Shown: positions 23,952 to 36,024 of the stretch, piece by piece
Layout of the letters: each line of letters starts with the position of its first letter
Numbering within the stretch: the stretch's first letter is position 1
Assembly (NCBI RefSeq): GCF_034140825.1
Contig: NC_089036.1
Span: 1,445,001 to 1,509,000, forward strand
Direction of reading: 5' to 3'
From: Oryza sativa Japonica Group
Lineage: Eukaryota; Streptophyta; Magnoliopsida; Poales; Poaceae
Length of the DNA: 64,000 nucleotides
The notes under the pieces: generated by a model
Databases searched by the model: none
What the model was told of the DNA's origin: nothing
Seen by the model: only the letters and a program-made list of their open reading frames with translations
Program-made: the position numbers and the translations under genes

Positions 23952-26900
23952 TCAACTCTCGTGCAAAGCACTTGGATTGGAATGATCAACTGTTGAATGT
24001 TGCTCTTCCAAGAAACTGTGTACTCGCGTGCGGAACTTCTGGGCTAGTTCAGCGAGATCGTTCGCCATCTGGATGTTGATCTCACCAAGGTGTCTCAATG
24101 GGTATTTGCTCCTTTGCGGCAACTGATTTGCGACATCAATTGTCAAGGTTGCACAGAGCTTGCTGCTTGTGAGCACTTCCAGTGTTGGCTTTGAAAAATT
24201 AGCATGCGAAGCTAGTCGGTTTAGAAGGATTAGAACCTCTCTCATTAGCAAATACCTACAGAAAAGCATATGTTCATCAGTTACAAATAACAGAGTGCAG
24301 ACAACTCTAAGCTAAGGTCCATGGTTTTATTTTTCTGTATGATTCTTATAATATTATTTGCATATATATGTATCTGACTTAAAAGTATCCAGCGGTAATT
24401 TAATATAAGCATCAAAAGGAAATTACCAAGCAGTCACTTGACAACATGATGCAATTTTGTGGTTATCTGCATGGGCAGCCTATCTCCACTTACACGCTAC
24501 TACCTCCATCCACAAATATTGAGGGATTTTGGGTATGTAACATAACCAAAATCCCTTGTATTTGTGGACAGAGGGAGAAAAAAGGAACATATTCAAAATT
24601 GCAGTTTAGGATGGGAAGTTCAAGATCACCTTTCTTTCAATAGCTCATGTTCTCCATTTGAAAGGGCTGTGTCATATTCCATCTGTGACGCAAGGACTTC
24701 CATGATCAACTCCAAGAAATTGGCACCACGGACAGTAACTGGACCTAGAAGCACTTCATACCCCAATTTGCCACTTGAAGCTATATATGCTAACAGAGTG
24801 ACAACTACCCGACAAAGCTTGATCCCCTGAAAATAATAGTTTTCTTAGTTGTCCAGTGTTGGAAGTAAAATGTAACAGTAGAACTTATGTCATCTTTTGT
24901 TTCTCTCTAGAACTCCAGCTTTAAAACCTTTAAGAAATACCATGCAACACCTTTTTTTCAAAGAATGGCAAGTAACAATATTACTATTTTTCAATATATG
25001 CAGTCTATGTTCTTAATAATATGGAAGTTAGCCTTCAATCTAAACATCTAAATGAAAATATACGGTCTGGAAGAGGAGCAACATACCAGAGAACTTGTTG
25101 CCCTACAACTCAAGCATTCAGATAGGTCCTTAAAAATTGAGCTTATAGCTTCTTGTGATCTATCATTTTCACATCTTATAGCTTCAATCTGCTCAGGGCT
25201 ATCTTTACCTCCATTGCATAGCAACTTCAATGTCGTTGGGCCTACCAGCAACAGGAAATCCAGATATCGGTAAAGAGAGAAAACAAAGTAACAGAAAGGT
25301 AAAGGTTTTATCTTCAAAATGGAAAATAAATACTCTCCTTCCCAAATTGATCATCATATAGTGGAAACTAAAATTTCTCAAATTGATCATATAACCACAT
25401 GGACACAGATTTCATCGGAGTACAATCAATACAGCACGGGAGAATGTGTGCATGCTAAAGGGTGTAATTGTGCATTGTGTTTTAATCGATGCATGCATTG
25501 TGGGAGAATGTGTGCATATTGTGCATGACATCTTGATTGATGCTGTTTAAATTATCCTTGGTCTTGGTGCACAAACGGATGATCAATTTGGGATGGAGGG
25601 AGTATGATTTATGACCCCAAAACATCCAGTATTCCAATAGGAATAGACTTGAAAAGAAATATATATGTTATTTCTTGGAGCACATTTTTTTAACAGGTAT
25701 ATAGACTGAACAAGATCTAATTAAATCCTGGCCAAGCAGCCAAGCTAGCAACAAGACTTTGCAAAAGGGCAGAATTAAGTTCGAGAAGTTGCAAGGGTCC
25801 AGACTCCAGATCACCATTTTGCATTTTGCATGCATTTAATGCACCAGTTATTGTCTGATGAAGCGTTTCTGTAGCTATATTCTCTAATACTTTAAATATT
25901 TGAGTTGGTGGTGGTTGATAGTCAATAACTAAACATGAATCGAATTCCACTGCAATAGATGGGCACATTTCAAGCTCACCAATAAAACAGAGCTATGGAG
26001 AAAAAAGAGCCAGTATAACAGGTATTCTACCAGAGGAAGTGAAGCATTCATTTAGCCTTTAAAAATTCTTGAAACGACACATTCATTTCTAAAACTAATA
26101 CTAAGTATATATAAGCCTGACAACTTACAATTCAATAGCAAGAAAAGTAGATCCACAGAATGCTTCTTAACAAGCAATCCATTTTCCTTCTGCAACAGTT
26201 GATGCAATTTTTCCATTACAGAAGTAAATCCGAATCTGAAAGTAGCAGCACATTATCATTAGCGTAAAGCATTGCAACCGATTAAAGAAAGAAATAATAC
26301 TCATGTGATTGCTTACTTTTCCCGCTCCACTTTGGGATCACTTGTCCTTGCAATGATAATCATTATAGATAATGCATCAACACGAATATTCTCCTCCGAA
26401 TGCCTGTCCGCAATTTGTAGCATTGCAGTGAAGAGTGAAGTCCAGACTGTAAAAGGAAGCTGTGTGTTTTCAGTGTGAAGCCCATCATGGCTTCTTGATA
26501 GACTCGATGCATCAGGTGTATTCAGCGAAGTGGAGCTACCTTTGTGACTGTTCCGCTCCATGTGAACAGTATTGTTAACACATGGCTCAATAGAAACATT
26601 ATTCCTGATGTTACACTGAGGAAAATCGTATTAAAGTTCATAAGCATGAGAACCTATCATTATAAACAAGGAAAAAATAATGAACAATCGTATTATTGTA
26701 TATACCCACGTTCTTGTTGTATTGCTGCCTATGTCAAATACTTGGTTGATTACAAGGCATCTACAAAATAAAAACCCACCCCACCCAATTCTCTCAGAAA
26801 TAACAAATACAATGGAACAGAAAACAAAGACAATTCACCGTGCTAAATCAATATCAATATCTATTAATATTTCTCAACATTTATCTGATACTACTTTATT

Positions 26901-29900
26901 TCTACTATGCAGTGATTGATTGCTCAGCCTGGATGAAGATAGCAGCCCACAAAAATTGCTCGAAGCACAGCTGGTCAGTTAACAACTATACCTTCCAAGG
27001 CATGCACATTGTAAGAATCAAACTCTAGTTTTGCCAACAATTAGGCTAACTGATTTAGTGACACTAAGGTGATACTGCCAGATTTGTATTTAAATGTACT
27101 TTCATTTTCTCATGATTTTAGAATTAAAAGATAGCATTTTCCAAGAGAGATTTATGGTCAAAGTTCAATTCAAGCAATACAAAACTGAACTGACTGGTAG
27201 GTTACAGAAGAGAACATTGGTAAGGTATTGAATGCAATAGTAGCTGCTATTCTATAAGATAAGGTTGGCTGGTCAATATCTGAGTTCAGTGACGAATCCA
27301 ATTATGAAATACACTTCCATGGTAACTAGAACCATATTCAATGTAGTAGTAAAGCATACCTCTGATTAGACATCGTTCTGTTATTCAGCAAGTGCTGCAA
27401 GACACTATGTAACATCCGCAGGGCTCTACTAACAACAGCATCCTGAAAAAAAAACAGTAGGTAAAAATGATAATTAAGTCCAAGGAATAAGAGTAATTGC
27501 CTAATTGGAAAATTGACTGGTTCAATTCAGCATCCACAACACACACACACACACACTACAGAAAAACAACCATGACAATAGATCACAAATAAAAGCCTAC
27601 TTCAGCTTAGATAGTTACTGTATGTCCAACAAACTCAACCTAAAGTTACTGTATGTCCAACAAACTCAACCTAAAGCCATGTAAGTTTGCATGTGAGAAG
27701 CTATTGTTACTAGTTCTTCAAATAAATCAGCAAGCTAACTGATTCTCAGCCGGCTAGATATTTCCACAAGTATATGATGAAACTTGGTTTGAAACTGATC
27801 TGAGTAATTCTGACTTCCTTGCATAATAGGAAGCACTAAAATTGGGTTGTCCCGAATGCCGCATCTATTTTTTCTAGACCTAGTGGGGAAGCCCATAATC
27901 ATAGACCTGAGAAATGTACTACAAATGGTAATGCAATGTAAATGACTATATAAGCATGTAAATGAAGTTGGATAATCAGTTCATACATTACCAACAGCAG
28001 CCAAATTTAGCAATGCTTCGAGAAGAGTTTGTATAGGTATTGTATCACTGCTCGTCTGCAGGGACAAAACAGATAATTTGACAATGTGAAACATTAATTC
28101 AAATAAAATAGAGTAACATGGAATGAAAAACTAAAAGTAAAGTAGAGAACACTCTAACTACAGTATATGGAGATGAATGCATTGTCCCTATTCAATGTTG
28201 AAATCTAGTGCAGACTACAGAGAAGATAGTCCGTTCAAGCTGAAGTTTTTGCCTTGATTAGTAAAAGTTCAAATTCCACAAAATAGATGGTCAGTTCAAG
28301 CTGAAGCAGAGGAAAATTAAAAATAAATGTATATTTTCTATCTTTGGCATGTCTATTACCTTTATGATGATATCATATACTTGGGAAATAGCATTTCTGA
28401 CCGATGAGCTCGCTTCAGAAGAGGCTTCACACTTGTCTAGCGATCCCGTAGACTGGACAAGTGTCAAAATTTCTTCTGAGCAAGAAACCAGGATCTTTGA
28501 TATCAGACTCCTCCCCATCAAACTGTTAGTTGGCATGCCCCACACTGCACACAGATTGCTAGAGATACGGTCAACCAATACTTTCTTGTGCTCAAGATAT
28601 TCGTTATTCCCTGGAAGATCTGTCTGAACCCCTACAGTCTTGATTTCCTTGTGTTTGCTGCCTTTTGATTCAAAGCGAACACTTTCCTAGCAATCACAGC
28701 AGAATAGATCACTAATGGAATATGCTAGCACCATATAATAGAAAGCAATGTGCCCAGGCAAGACAAGCTACCTCCAAGACCTCAGATGCATATGTTTGAT
28801 TCCTTTGGTTCAAACAGAGACCGTCTTGAGGGGAACTGAGCTCCTTGTTTCTACCATTTAATGTCTCTGCTCTTCTCGTGGATGCCAAGCAAGAATCCCC
28901 AGTATGCAAAGCCCCATTTGCAGGGGCATGAACAGACTGATCAATATCCATAGCCATACTGCCGGCATATTTGTTAGCAGAACCCCTGAATACACAAAAA
29001 GGGATGTCAATGATATTGAGCATGCACTCAAATACAGTAGCCATGGCACATGTCAATTAACGGTTCAAGGAGAACTATTTCATTTCAATTCAAATTGTTC
29101 TCATTCAGATAGCATGCATGGCTAAATCATGAGCGATTCCAGGACATGATGAGACAAGACCATGGGTTACTAAATACAGCACTAGAGTGTCACTTACACA
29201 TTTGCCCTTCTCAAACTTTGAATCTCTGCTTCTTTAGCCTTGATTTCAAGGTCTTTCCTTGTCCTGTCTTTCTTCAGCTCACTGCATTCGTTTTTCTGCA
29301 TTCGAAATTGAAACAAACTCATCTCTAGTTGATCATACCGGTTAACTTAAATCTGCATTGATCATTTCATCTGTTCACAACATCACATTGTATAGTAGTC
29401 AAGTAAGTTCAAATATCCCAGCGCCCCCCCCCCCCCCAATTGTATTAGGCAAGTCCTCATTTGAAAGCAGACTCAAACTAGAGCAAAATGCACTAGCTCT
29501 GCGCAGCATTAGAGCACAACAGAATCATCTAGTGAGATACGCACCACGTCGTTCATTTGCTTCGAGACACGATTCAGCTCCCTCTGCAGAAGCAAACAAG
29601 TATTTCAGATCACAAGCATTAGGAGGAGCACAGGCAAGCGAAGCATCCAAACGAGCATATGTTTACACCGCACGCGCCAATGCGCCATCGCAAACCTCAC
29701 CTTGAGCCTCTCGACCTCCCTCCGATCAGCCGCCTCCCTGGCATCCCTCTCCCTCCGCGCGCCCCCGCCCCCGCCCCCTCTGAAGCGATCAGCACCGGCG
29801 ATGCCCGACGACACCGCGACGATCTCGCGGCTGCTCACCTCCGCCGCCGGGCGCTGCGAGAGCTCGCGCGGAGGGGAGAAGTCACGGAGCCCGACGTCGA

Positions 29901-30189
29901 ATCCCTGCGGATGCTGGGAGAGCTCGCGGGGAGGCAAGAAGTGAACAGGGGCGGCGGAGAAGACATGGGGCCCGGGGGTGATGTAGGAGAGCGGAAGCGC
30001 GGCGGCGGCGGCGGAGGAGGAAGGGTACGATGAGGTGGAGGGCGGCGGGAGGTAGGAGATGAGGTCGGGAGGAGGAGGAGGGGGAGGGGGAGTGGGGTTA
30101 GGGTTGCGGGAGGCGACGGCCTCGTCCTGGGCGCGGAAGAGCTCGGCGAGGAACTTGTCGTCGTCCCACTCGTCGTCGAGGCCGTCCAT
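23952..30189 (-). CDS. ATRIP/SUV2-like DNA-damage checkpoint protein
   Basis: Probable partner of the ATR kinase in the replication-stress checkpoint. Thirteen exons traced: 30189-29701, 29583-29545, 29295-29198, 28985-28772, 28686-28360, 28055-27987, 27442-27360, 26604-26317, 26235-26129, 25992-about 25717, 25241-25087, 24826-24630 and 24255-23952. The start MDGLDDEWDDDKFLAELFRA is acidic. A Pro-rich linker leads to a coiled coil over exons 1-3 (RREVERLKRELNRVSKQMND, KDLEIKAKEAEIQSLRR). Next come KTVGVQTDL and a long helical C-terminal part. Two junctions resist GT-AG modelling. Exon 9 ends in phase 1 but exon 10 is read in phase 0. After WPG near 25728 there is no GT donor before an in-frame stop. 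Either a micro-exon or unusual splicing is used, or the gene is damaged. The family call rests on layout and recalled resemblance to Arabidopsis SUV2. Confidence 0.7.
24499..24577. mobile_element. Miniature Stowaway-like fold-back, 79 bp
   Basis: ACTACCTCCATCCACAAATA and its near-complement ending TTGTGGACAGAGGGAG form an almost complete hairpin in an intron of the ATRIP-like gene. Confidence 0.6.
25333..25602. mobile_element. Stowaway MITE in an ATRIP-like intron
   Basis: CTCTCCTTCCCAAATTGATC is matched by GATCAATTTGGGATGGAGGG, with TA on both sides (25331-25332, 25603-25604). A GTGCATnnTGTG-rich centre lies inside. Confidence 0.8.
27613..27674. repeat. Perfect 31-bp tandem duplication in an intron
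   Basis: A 31-bp unit beginning GTTACTGTATGTCCAACAAA occurs twice back to back with no mismatch, so the duplication is recent. A short CA repeat lies just upstream (27540-27556). Confidence 0.9.
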
Positions 30190-30391
30190 CCCCCTCGCGG
30201 CGCACCGCGCCTCACCGGCGGCGGCGGCGGCGGCGGCGCGAGGTGAGAGAGAGAAAGAGGGGAAGTGGGAGAGGGTGGGTGGGGTCGATGAAGAGGACGG
30301 GAGTGCGGGGTTTTGGGCTGCATTTAATAGCTCCCCACCACCTTTGACGTTGGTTTCTCTCATTTATCCTTCGGATAAACCATTCTTAGTA

Positions 30392-30646
30392 CTCCCTCCG
30401 TCGTATTATAAATTGTTTAATTTTTTTAATAAAATTTTGATAAGTTTAATCAAGTTTATAAAAAAATTTAACAATATCTAAAATATAAAATTAGTTTTAT
30501 TAAATCTTGCATTGAATATAATTTGATAATATGTATGTTTTGTATTGAAATTAATAGTATATTTTTTCATAAATTTGGTCAAAAACTTAAAGAGAAATTT
30601 AACTAGGAAAAAGAGACAAACAACTTATAATATGAAATTAAGGGAG
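30392..30646. mobile_element. Stowaway-type MITE between the ATRIP-like and DnaJ genes
   Basis: CTCCCTCCGTCGTATTATAA at the left; TTATAATATGAAATTAAGGGAG at the right is a diverged inverse copy (the outer bases only). 255 bp, AT-rich, about 200 bp upstream of the ATRIP-like start. Confidence 0.7.
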
Positions 30647-31323
30647 TGCAAAATAACAAGAAAGTTAACAAGGTGATGAAGGGCAATTTTCCTAATGATT
30701 AGATAAACTCAACGTGAAATAATTTTGAGGAGAAATTTTGGATTTTCTTTCTGTGATCGACCTTGCAAAGCCTAACATTATTTGATGAACACACAATACT
30801 TATCAAATCCAAAAGATGAAGAGGACTCGGGCTCCGATTGTTTGAGTTACGGCTGATAATTCATAAAAATATGAATGAAGCAATCAAAATTAATTTATAC
30901 GCAAAACCTTCATATCTATGTTTTATTTAAAAGCTAATGTTGGAAAATAACTTATAAACCCCCCCCCCCAAAAAAAAAAAAAATCAACTCTAAAATTTAT
31001 CAACGGAAGAGGCAAGAACTGACTGAGCACATGCTCTATTTATCCAATCCAAAACAAGGCATTCAGAACTACTACATGTCACTATGTCAGAATCAGCCTA
31101 TAGCACGATCACCATTAGAATCTTTTCCAATGATCAACAGAACGAAAACTTCTCTGTCACTTACAGAGCAAGAACAAGGTAGAATAAAAACCGCACCACT
31201 ATATGCCTGTAACAACAGAAGAACCTATCTGAATCCTGAATCCAGCTCCATCTATCAGACTAGCACAACTATAGTTTCTTGTTTCTGTATGACGAATCTG
31301 TTGGTGTATCTTATCTTCTCTAG

Positions 31324-34300
31324 CTAACCACCCATGATCTGCCTGATGGCTGCACGCTGTGAAGATGACAGCCTCGTCGGGAAGGTCACATCAAACTTGA
31401 TCTTCAGGTTCCCCTTCTTCCCCGGTTCCTTCCTGATCGGCCACCCTTCGTTCGCGAGCACAATCTCATGCCCAGGACGCACGACTTCCTCCACCCTGAT
31501 GGGAAGATTCCTGCCGTCAAGGGTCTTCAGATGTATGGTTGTCCCAGCAAGAGCATCCACGAGAGGGATCACCTGGGTTGCTACAAGATTGTTCCCTTCC
31601 AGGAGGTACACATCGTGGGGCTTCAGATCGATGACGAAGGTGAGGTCTTGTGGCAACTGACCAGATAGCCTATCGCCTTTGTTGGGAAATGTTATCTTTG
31701 TTCCCTTTTTCCAGCCGGGCAACACTTCAACAGGTAAGACCTCTGTCTCGATTTCTACCTTTCTGCACAAGATTAGACAGTAGAGAAGCAAAATGCTTCA
31801 GTAAACCTATTATCAGGATTAATATCTCAAGCTATGCAATGCTGCAAAGCAAGAGGAAAAAGTTTTCTCATTGCATCAATTGTGAAAGTATAAAAAGCGA
31901 AAGTAACAAATCAATACATATCCTTGCATTGCCTATGCTCTTCTTGGTTAAAAACAGGGAAACTTCGACATATGAAGCTAACTCAAGAAGCGCAGAATTA
32001 AATTGTAAAGCTAGGACACCAAGTATGCTGCCAGTTATGGCATGGTTTTATCCTCCAGAAACTGTTTTCCTATCAATTATCAAACCACATTGTGTAGTGA
32101 GCAGTAACCAGGATTATCAAGATTAAGAATTAACAGAATTCGGGCAACCATTAGCCATGCCAATGCCACCAACAAACTCTTTAGTTGTAACTTATCTGGA
32201 TTCCATTTTTGGAATTGTTAGCAGATCCAAACGAAGGTAATAACCTAATATGCAACCAAACCAACAGAGTATGGAGTATGGACTGCTCACTGACACAAAC
32301 GTGTGGTGAAAAATTGTCAAATATAACAAATTGTTTTGTGTTCACAAGTAACTGTAAAATGTTGTTCCATACACAAAATAGGTGCCAGGCACAGGTGCTC
32401 AAATTCAACACCATATAAATACGTTGGAGCATAAGCCTTGAATGACTAATTAATTAGAACCTAAATGCAGTTACATATTTCTTACAAAAATACTGGAGTT
32501 GGCTTACAGTGCAAACAGAAACTTAACAAAGAGTGTCAATAGCACAACTCCTACCATTTTGGTATATTTCAAAACCCATAATAATGCAATTACAGAATAA
32601 GACACAATATTTGAAACTTAAAATTTTTCTTACAACAAAACTATGTATAAGTTCACATACTTTAATAAAGGAAAAAGTACGAATTACCCCCTTGAACTAT
32701 TGCGATAGTATGAATTGCCCCCCGAACCACAAAACCAGACATATTAAACCTCAAACTATTGAAACCGGACGAATTACCCCCCTGACTCAATCTGGAGCGG
32801 TTTTGGTCCTACGTGGCATACACGTGGCGCCGACGTGGAAATCCAATCAGCAAAATTAGGTGGTCCCACATGTCATGCTGATGTATTTTCCTTTCTTCCA
32901 CTTTCCCCTCTCCATCTCTTCCAGGGCAGATAGAAAGCGGCGCGGCGGTGGCGCTCTCCAGGACGGACGGGTGAAGCGGCGACAGTGGCGACTGCGCCCT
33001 CCAGGCCGGGTGGGGGAAGCGGCGGTGTCCAGGACGGGCGGGGGAAGCGGCGGCGTCAAGGGCGGGCGGGCGAAGCGGCGGCGGCGGCGACCTGCGCATG
33101 TCTTTCTTCATCTTCTTGCCCCTTCTCTCTCCTGTTCATCTCCTGCCAACCTGCCCTGTCTCAAATCCGGCCAGCCGTAGCTCATGGAGGAGAGCAGAGT
33201 AGCAGGAGGTCTAGTGAAGTGGGAGGATGCAGAGAAGTGATTGAGGCAGGCGTCGTCCAACCACTACTGCCGTCCACCATGGAAAGGGTTACAAGCAACA
33301 GAATGGCGACGGTCAGGAGGAAAAGAAAACATCGGTGAGGTCGTAAGAAGGTCGATGGATGCACTCGTCAGTGCTCTTGCTCTGTACATCGCTCGTTCCT
33401 GCTGTAGAAGTGTTCCTCGATGGTGAGGCTGTCAGATTCGTAGCTTTCGATTTGTAGAGTGGCTGCGCGCATCAATCTCTGAACATTCTTTTTTTGAACG
33501 AATCTCTGAACTTTCTTGATGTGTAATTTCTTCAATTTCTGCAAGAGCGATTTCTGCAATTTCTTCAGATGTCATGTGTATTCGATGGTTCGATTATCTG
33601 AATTTGCCAAATGTTCTCAACCCCGCGCTTCCTCCCGGACAAATCCAACTGCTAGCCCAATACCACCACCATTGGTACCAGGCGACACGGGCAGGGGAAG
33701 CGGCGGCGATGACGACGCCCTCCAGGTCTAGCGGGGGCAGCGGCCACGACGCCCTCCAGGGCAGGCAGGGGAAGCGGCGGCGGCAGCGGATCTGCGGGAC
33801 CATGCCAGCGCCGAGCGGCGGCGGGCGCGCCGGCAGCGGTAGCGGGCGCGGCGAGGAGCGGCAGCGACAGATCGCGCTCGTCGACGACCATGAGAGATTC
33901 CCTGCCGTCGACACGGCCTCGGCGCACGTCCCCCGGAGGTAATGCGGACACCGGTGAGGCCAGCTTCACCACCGTCATTCCAGTCGCTCCCGTCACCACT
34001 CGCCGCCCATCCGTGCCTATCGCCGCTCGCCCAGCTACGCCCAATGCCAACATCACAGAGAAGAAGGGGTTATATGACATGTGGGCCCTATATTACTTTT
34101 TTTTATTTTTTGCTGATTGGATTTCCACGTCGGCGCCACGTGTATGCCACGTAGAACCAAAACCGCTCCAGATTGAGTCAGGGGGGTAATTCGTCCGGTT
34201 TCAATAGTTTGAGGTTTAATATGTCTGGTTTTGTGGTTCGGGGGGGCAATTTATACTGTCGCAATAGTTCAGGGGGGTAATTCGTACTTTTTCCTTTAAT

Positions 34301-36024
34301 AAATGTGTTCCCACATTAATGAAACTCCAATACAGTAAAAGAAAAAGTGCACAGTAAAGAGAAATCGTAGGCATACATACCCATCAGTATTTGCAACATT
34401 CCTAGTGATCTTCATCTTCCTTTTTGTTCCATTATACAATTCCTCAAGAGTGCACAGTAAGGTTTTCTCAATAGCTGGTGGTTTTTCTAGTTGACTTGTA
34501 CTGGTACTGCTTTCCTTATGTGAAGCAGAAGATGCTTCACCTCTAGTGTTCCCTGCTGTCCACTGTGATCGTGGTTGGAACCGCGTTCGTTCTTGGTCGA
34601 AGGAGTAAGGTTTGTTGCTTGCCATGAACTCAGCAAAGAAATCATCAGGGTCGCTCGGATTGTACCGGAAATTACTAGGACCACTTGAGCCAGCAGCTGC
34701 GGAAGTCCGGCTCTGTGAACCAGGTGGAGGCATTCCCTTTAAGCCTTCTTCACCATATCGGTCATAGATTGCACGTTTTTCTGGATCACTTAGTACCTAC
34801 AAAATCAGCCAGAGTTAATTAGAAAATAAGATATTGAAGTGAGTACACTACACCATGACCCAATATTGCATCAGAATAGGTTACATCATGCAGTATTACT
34901 ATGCGTTTGACATAGTTGCAATCAGAATACAAATGAACATACACTTTTCCCTCACTTCCGTCCGTATTTTACTAGTTCAAATTTCAGATCGATGTTATGA
35001 TAAACTAATTATAAGTTAGGGAAATGAACTTATGAGATGCTGGAGTAGTATAGCGCTATAGCTTGCTACTTTTCAACTGAAGTACATCCACACTTCCACA
35101 GAATTGAAACAGTCTTCTTTTGCGGTAGTACTTTGTCAGCCACTTGAATTGTCAAAAGTTACTCTTTTCCTCATGTTTCAAACAAGAGCTGGACCAAAGG
35201 TCTCATGTTGCAAATTAAAAATTTATCAAGATGGATCATAAGCACAGCAGTAAATAAAAGAAGGGCCCCTTGTAAACATGGAATGAATATTCCAAATGTG
35301 GTATCTGAGTACACTTGGAGATCCAGGTTACAACAAGCTTGAGATTAAAAGCTTTGTATAACACATCATCCACCCAAAGCTATGGTCACAGTCTTTTAGT
35401 ACCACTGAACGGTTTATCTCCTTAGTTACACTACGAAAAGGCAGGTATTAAGATACCATTTTGAGGATACAAATAAAAGGAAGGTCCATCATATCTCTAC
35501 TATAAATGCTCAGTTGTCCTCCTATGGTCCTAACCACGCACGCCCAAGACAAACCGCCCCCCACAAAAAACCGCCCCCATAGAAAACCAAAGAACGCTAT
35601 GGACAACCATTGGTCCATAGAAAACTCAAACCGTAAAATCATTGGCCCATCTTCTCCTAGATCCCGTTAAGATGCATGGGCATGTCCCTAGTCATCATTT
35701 ATTAAAACCGTTAACGCTCCATAGCCGCCTTCTGACATCAATATGGCACCACCATAGTTGCACCAAATGGTAAGTAGCTATGTTTTCTTAGCAAACTTGG
35801 GGAGCATACCCCAAAGCACATCATATCACAAGGAAAATGGATGCACAAAATTCACTTGCCTCATAGGCCTCAGTTATCTGCTTGAACTTGGCCTCAGCCT
35901 CCGCGCCGCCAGTTGGATTCTTGTCGGGGTGCCACGTCCTCGCGAGCCGCCGGTATGACTTCTTGAGGTCCTCTAATGTCGCATTGCGGTTCACCTTGAG
36001 GATATTGTAGTAGTCCATTCCCAT
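31324..36024 (-). CDS. Class II DnaJ/HSP40 co-chaperone (DNAJB type)
   Basis: Stimulates HSP70 ATPase and hands over clients in the cytosol or nucleus. Three exons: 36024-35860, 34796-34381 and 31762-31324, 339 aa. The J domain (about residues 4-68) has the HPD motif in [10 protein letters not shown] and continues into exon 2 as [20 protein letters not shown] linker with [15 protein letters not shown] replaces a clear G/F region and there is no zinc finger, so it is class II. The C-terminal substrate-binding domains carry [37 protein letters not shown] and [15 protein letters not shown], ending IRQIMGG. The start is the first ATG of [17 protein letters not shown]. Intron 1 (35859-34797) begins GCAAGT and needs GC-AG splicing. 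Intron 1 also holds a Helitron-like insert and intron 2 a MULE. Confidence 0.93.
32670..34294. mobile_element. Non-autonomous Mutator-like element (MULE), candidate Pack-MULE
   Basis: It has terminal inverted repeats of about 200 bp: the left starts GGAAAAAGTACGAATTACCC and the right is its complement with about five differences over the first 150 bp. It is flanked by a perfect 9-bp duplication TTTAATAAA (32661-32669, 34295-34303). The 1.2-kb interior is strongly GC-rich in two blocks (32930-33090, 33690-33910). These carry degenerate repeats of [20 protein letters not shown] followed by GCGGCGGC, quite unlike the surrounding intron. No transposase is seen. It lies in DnaJ intron 2. Whether the interior was captured from host genes cannot be decided by eye. 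Confidence 0.92.
35494..35691 (+). mobile_element. Small Helitron-like element in DnaJ intron 1
   Basis: Begins TCTCTACTATAAATG after an A and ends CTAG before a T, as Helitrons inserted between A and T do. Just before the end is CCCGTTAAGATGCATGGGCA, a weak hairpin (CCCGT/ATGGG) in the position typical of Helitron 3' ends. 198 bp, no coding capacity. Confidence 0.6.

Noticed and set aside
29659-30481. Plus-strand ORFs over exon 1 of the ATRIP-like gene
   Set aside because: Complement of the Pro-rich coding exon.
32809-34189. Several 100-140-codon ORFs inside the MULE
   Set aside because: Repeat-driven GC-rich frames on both strands; none shows a recognisable protein.
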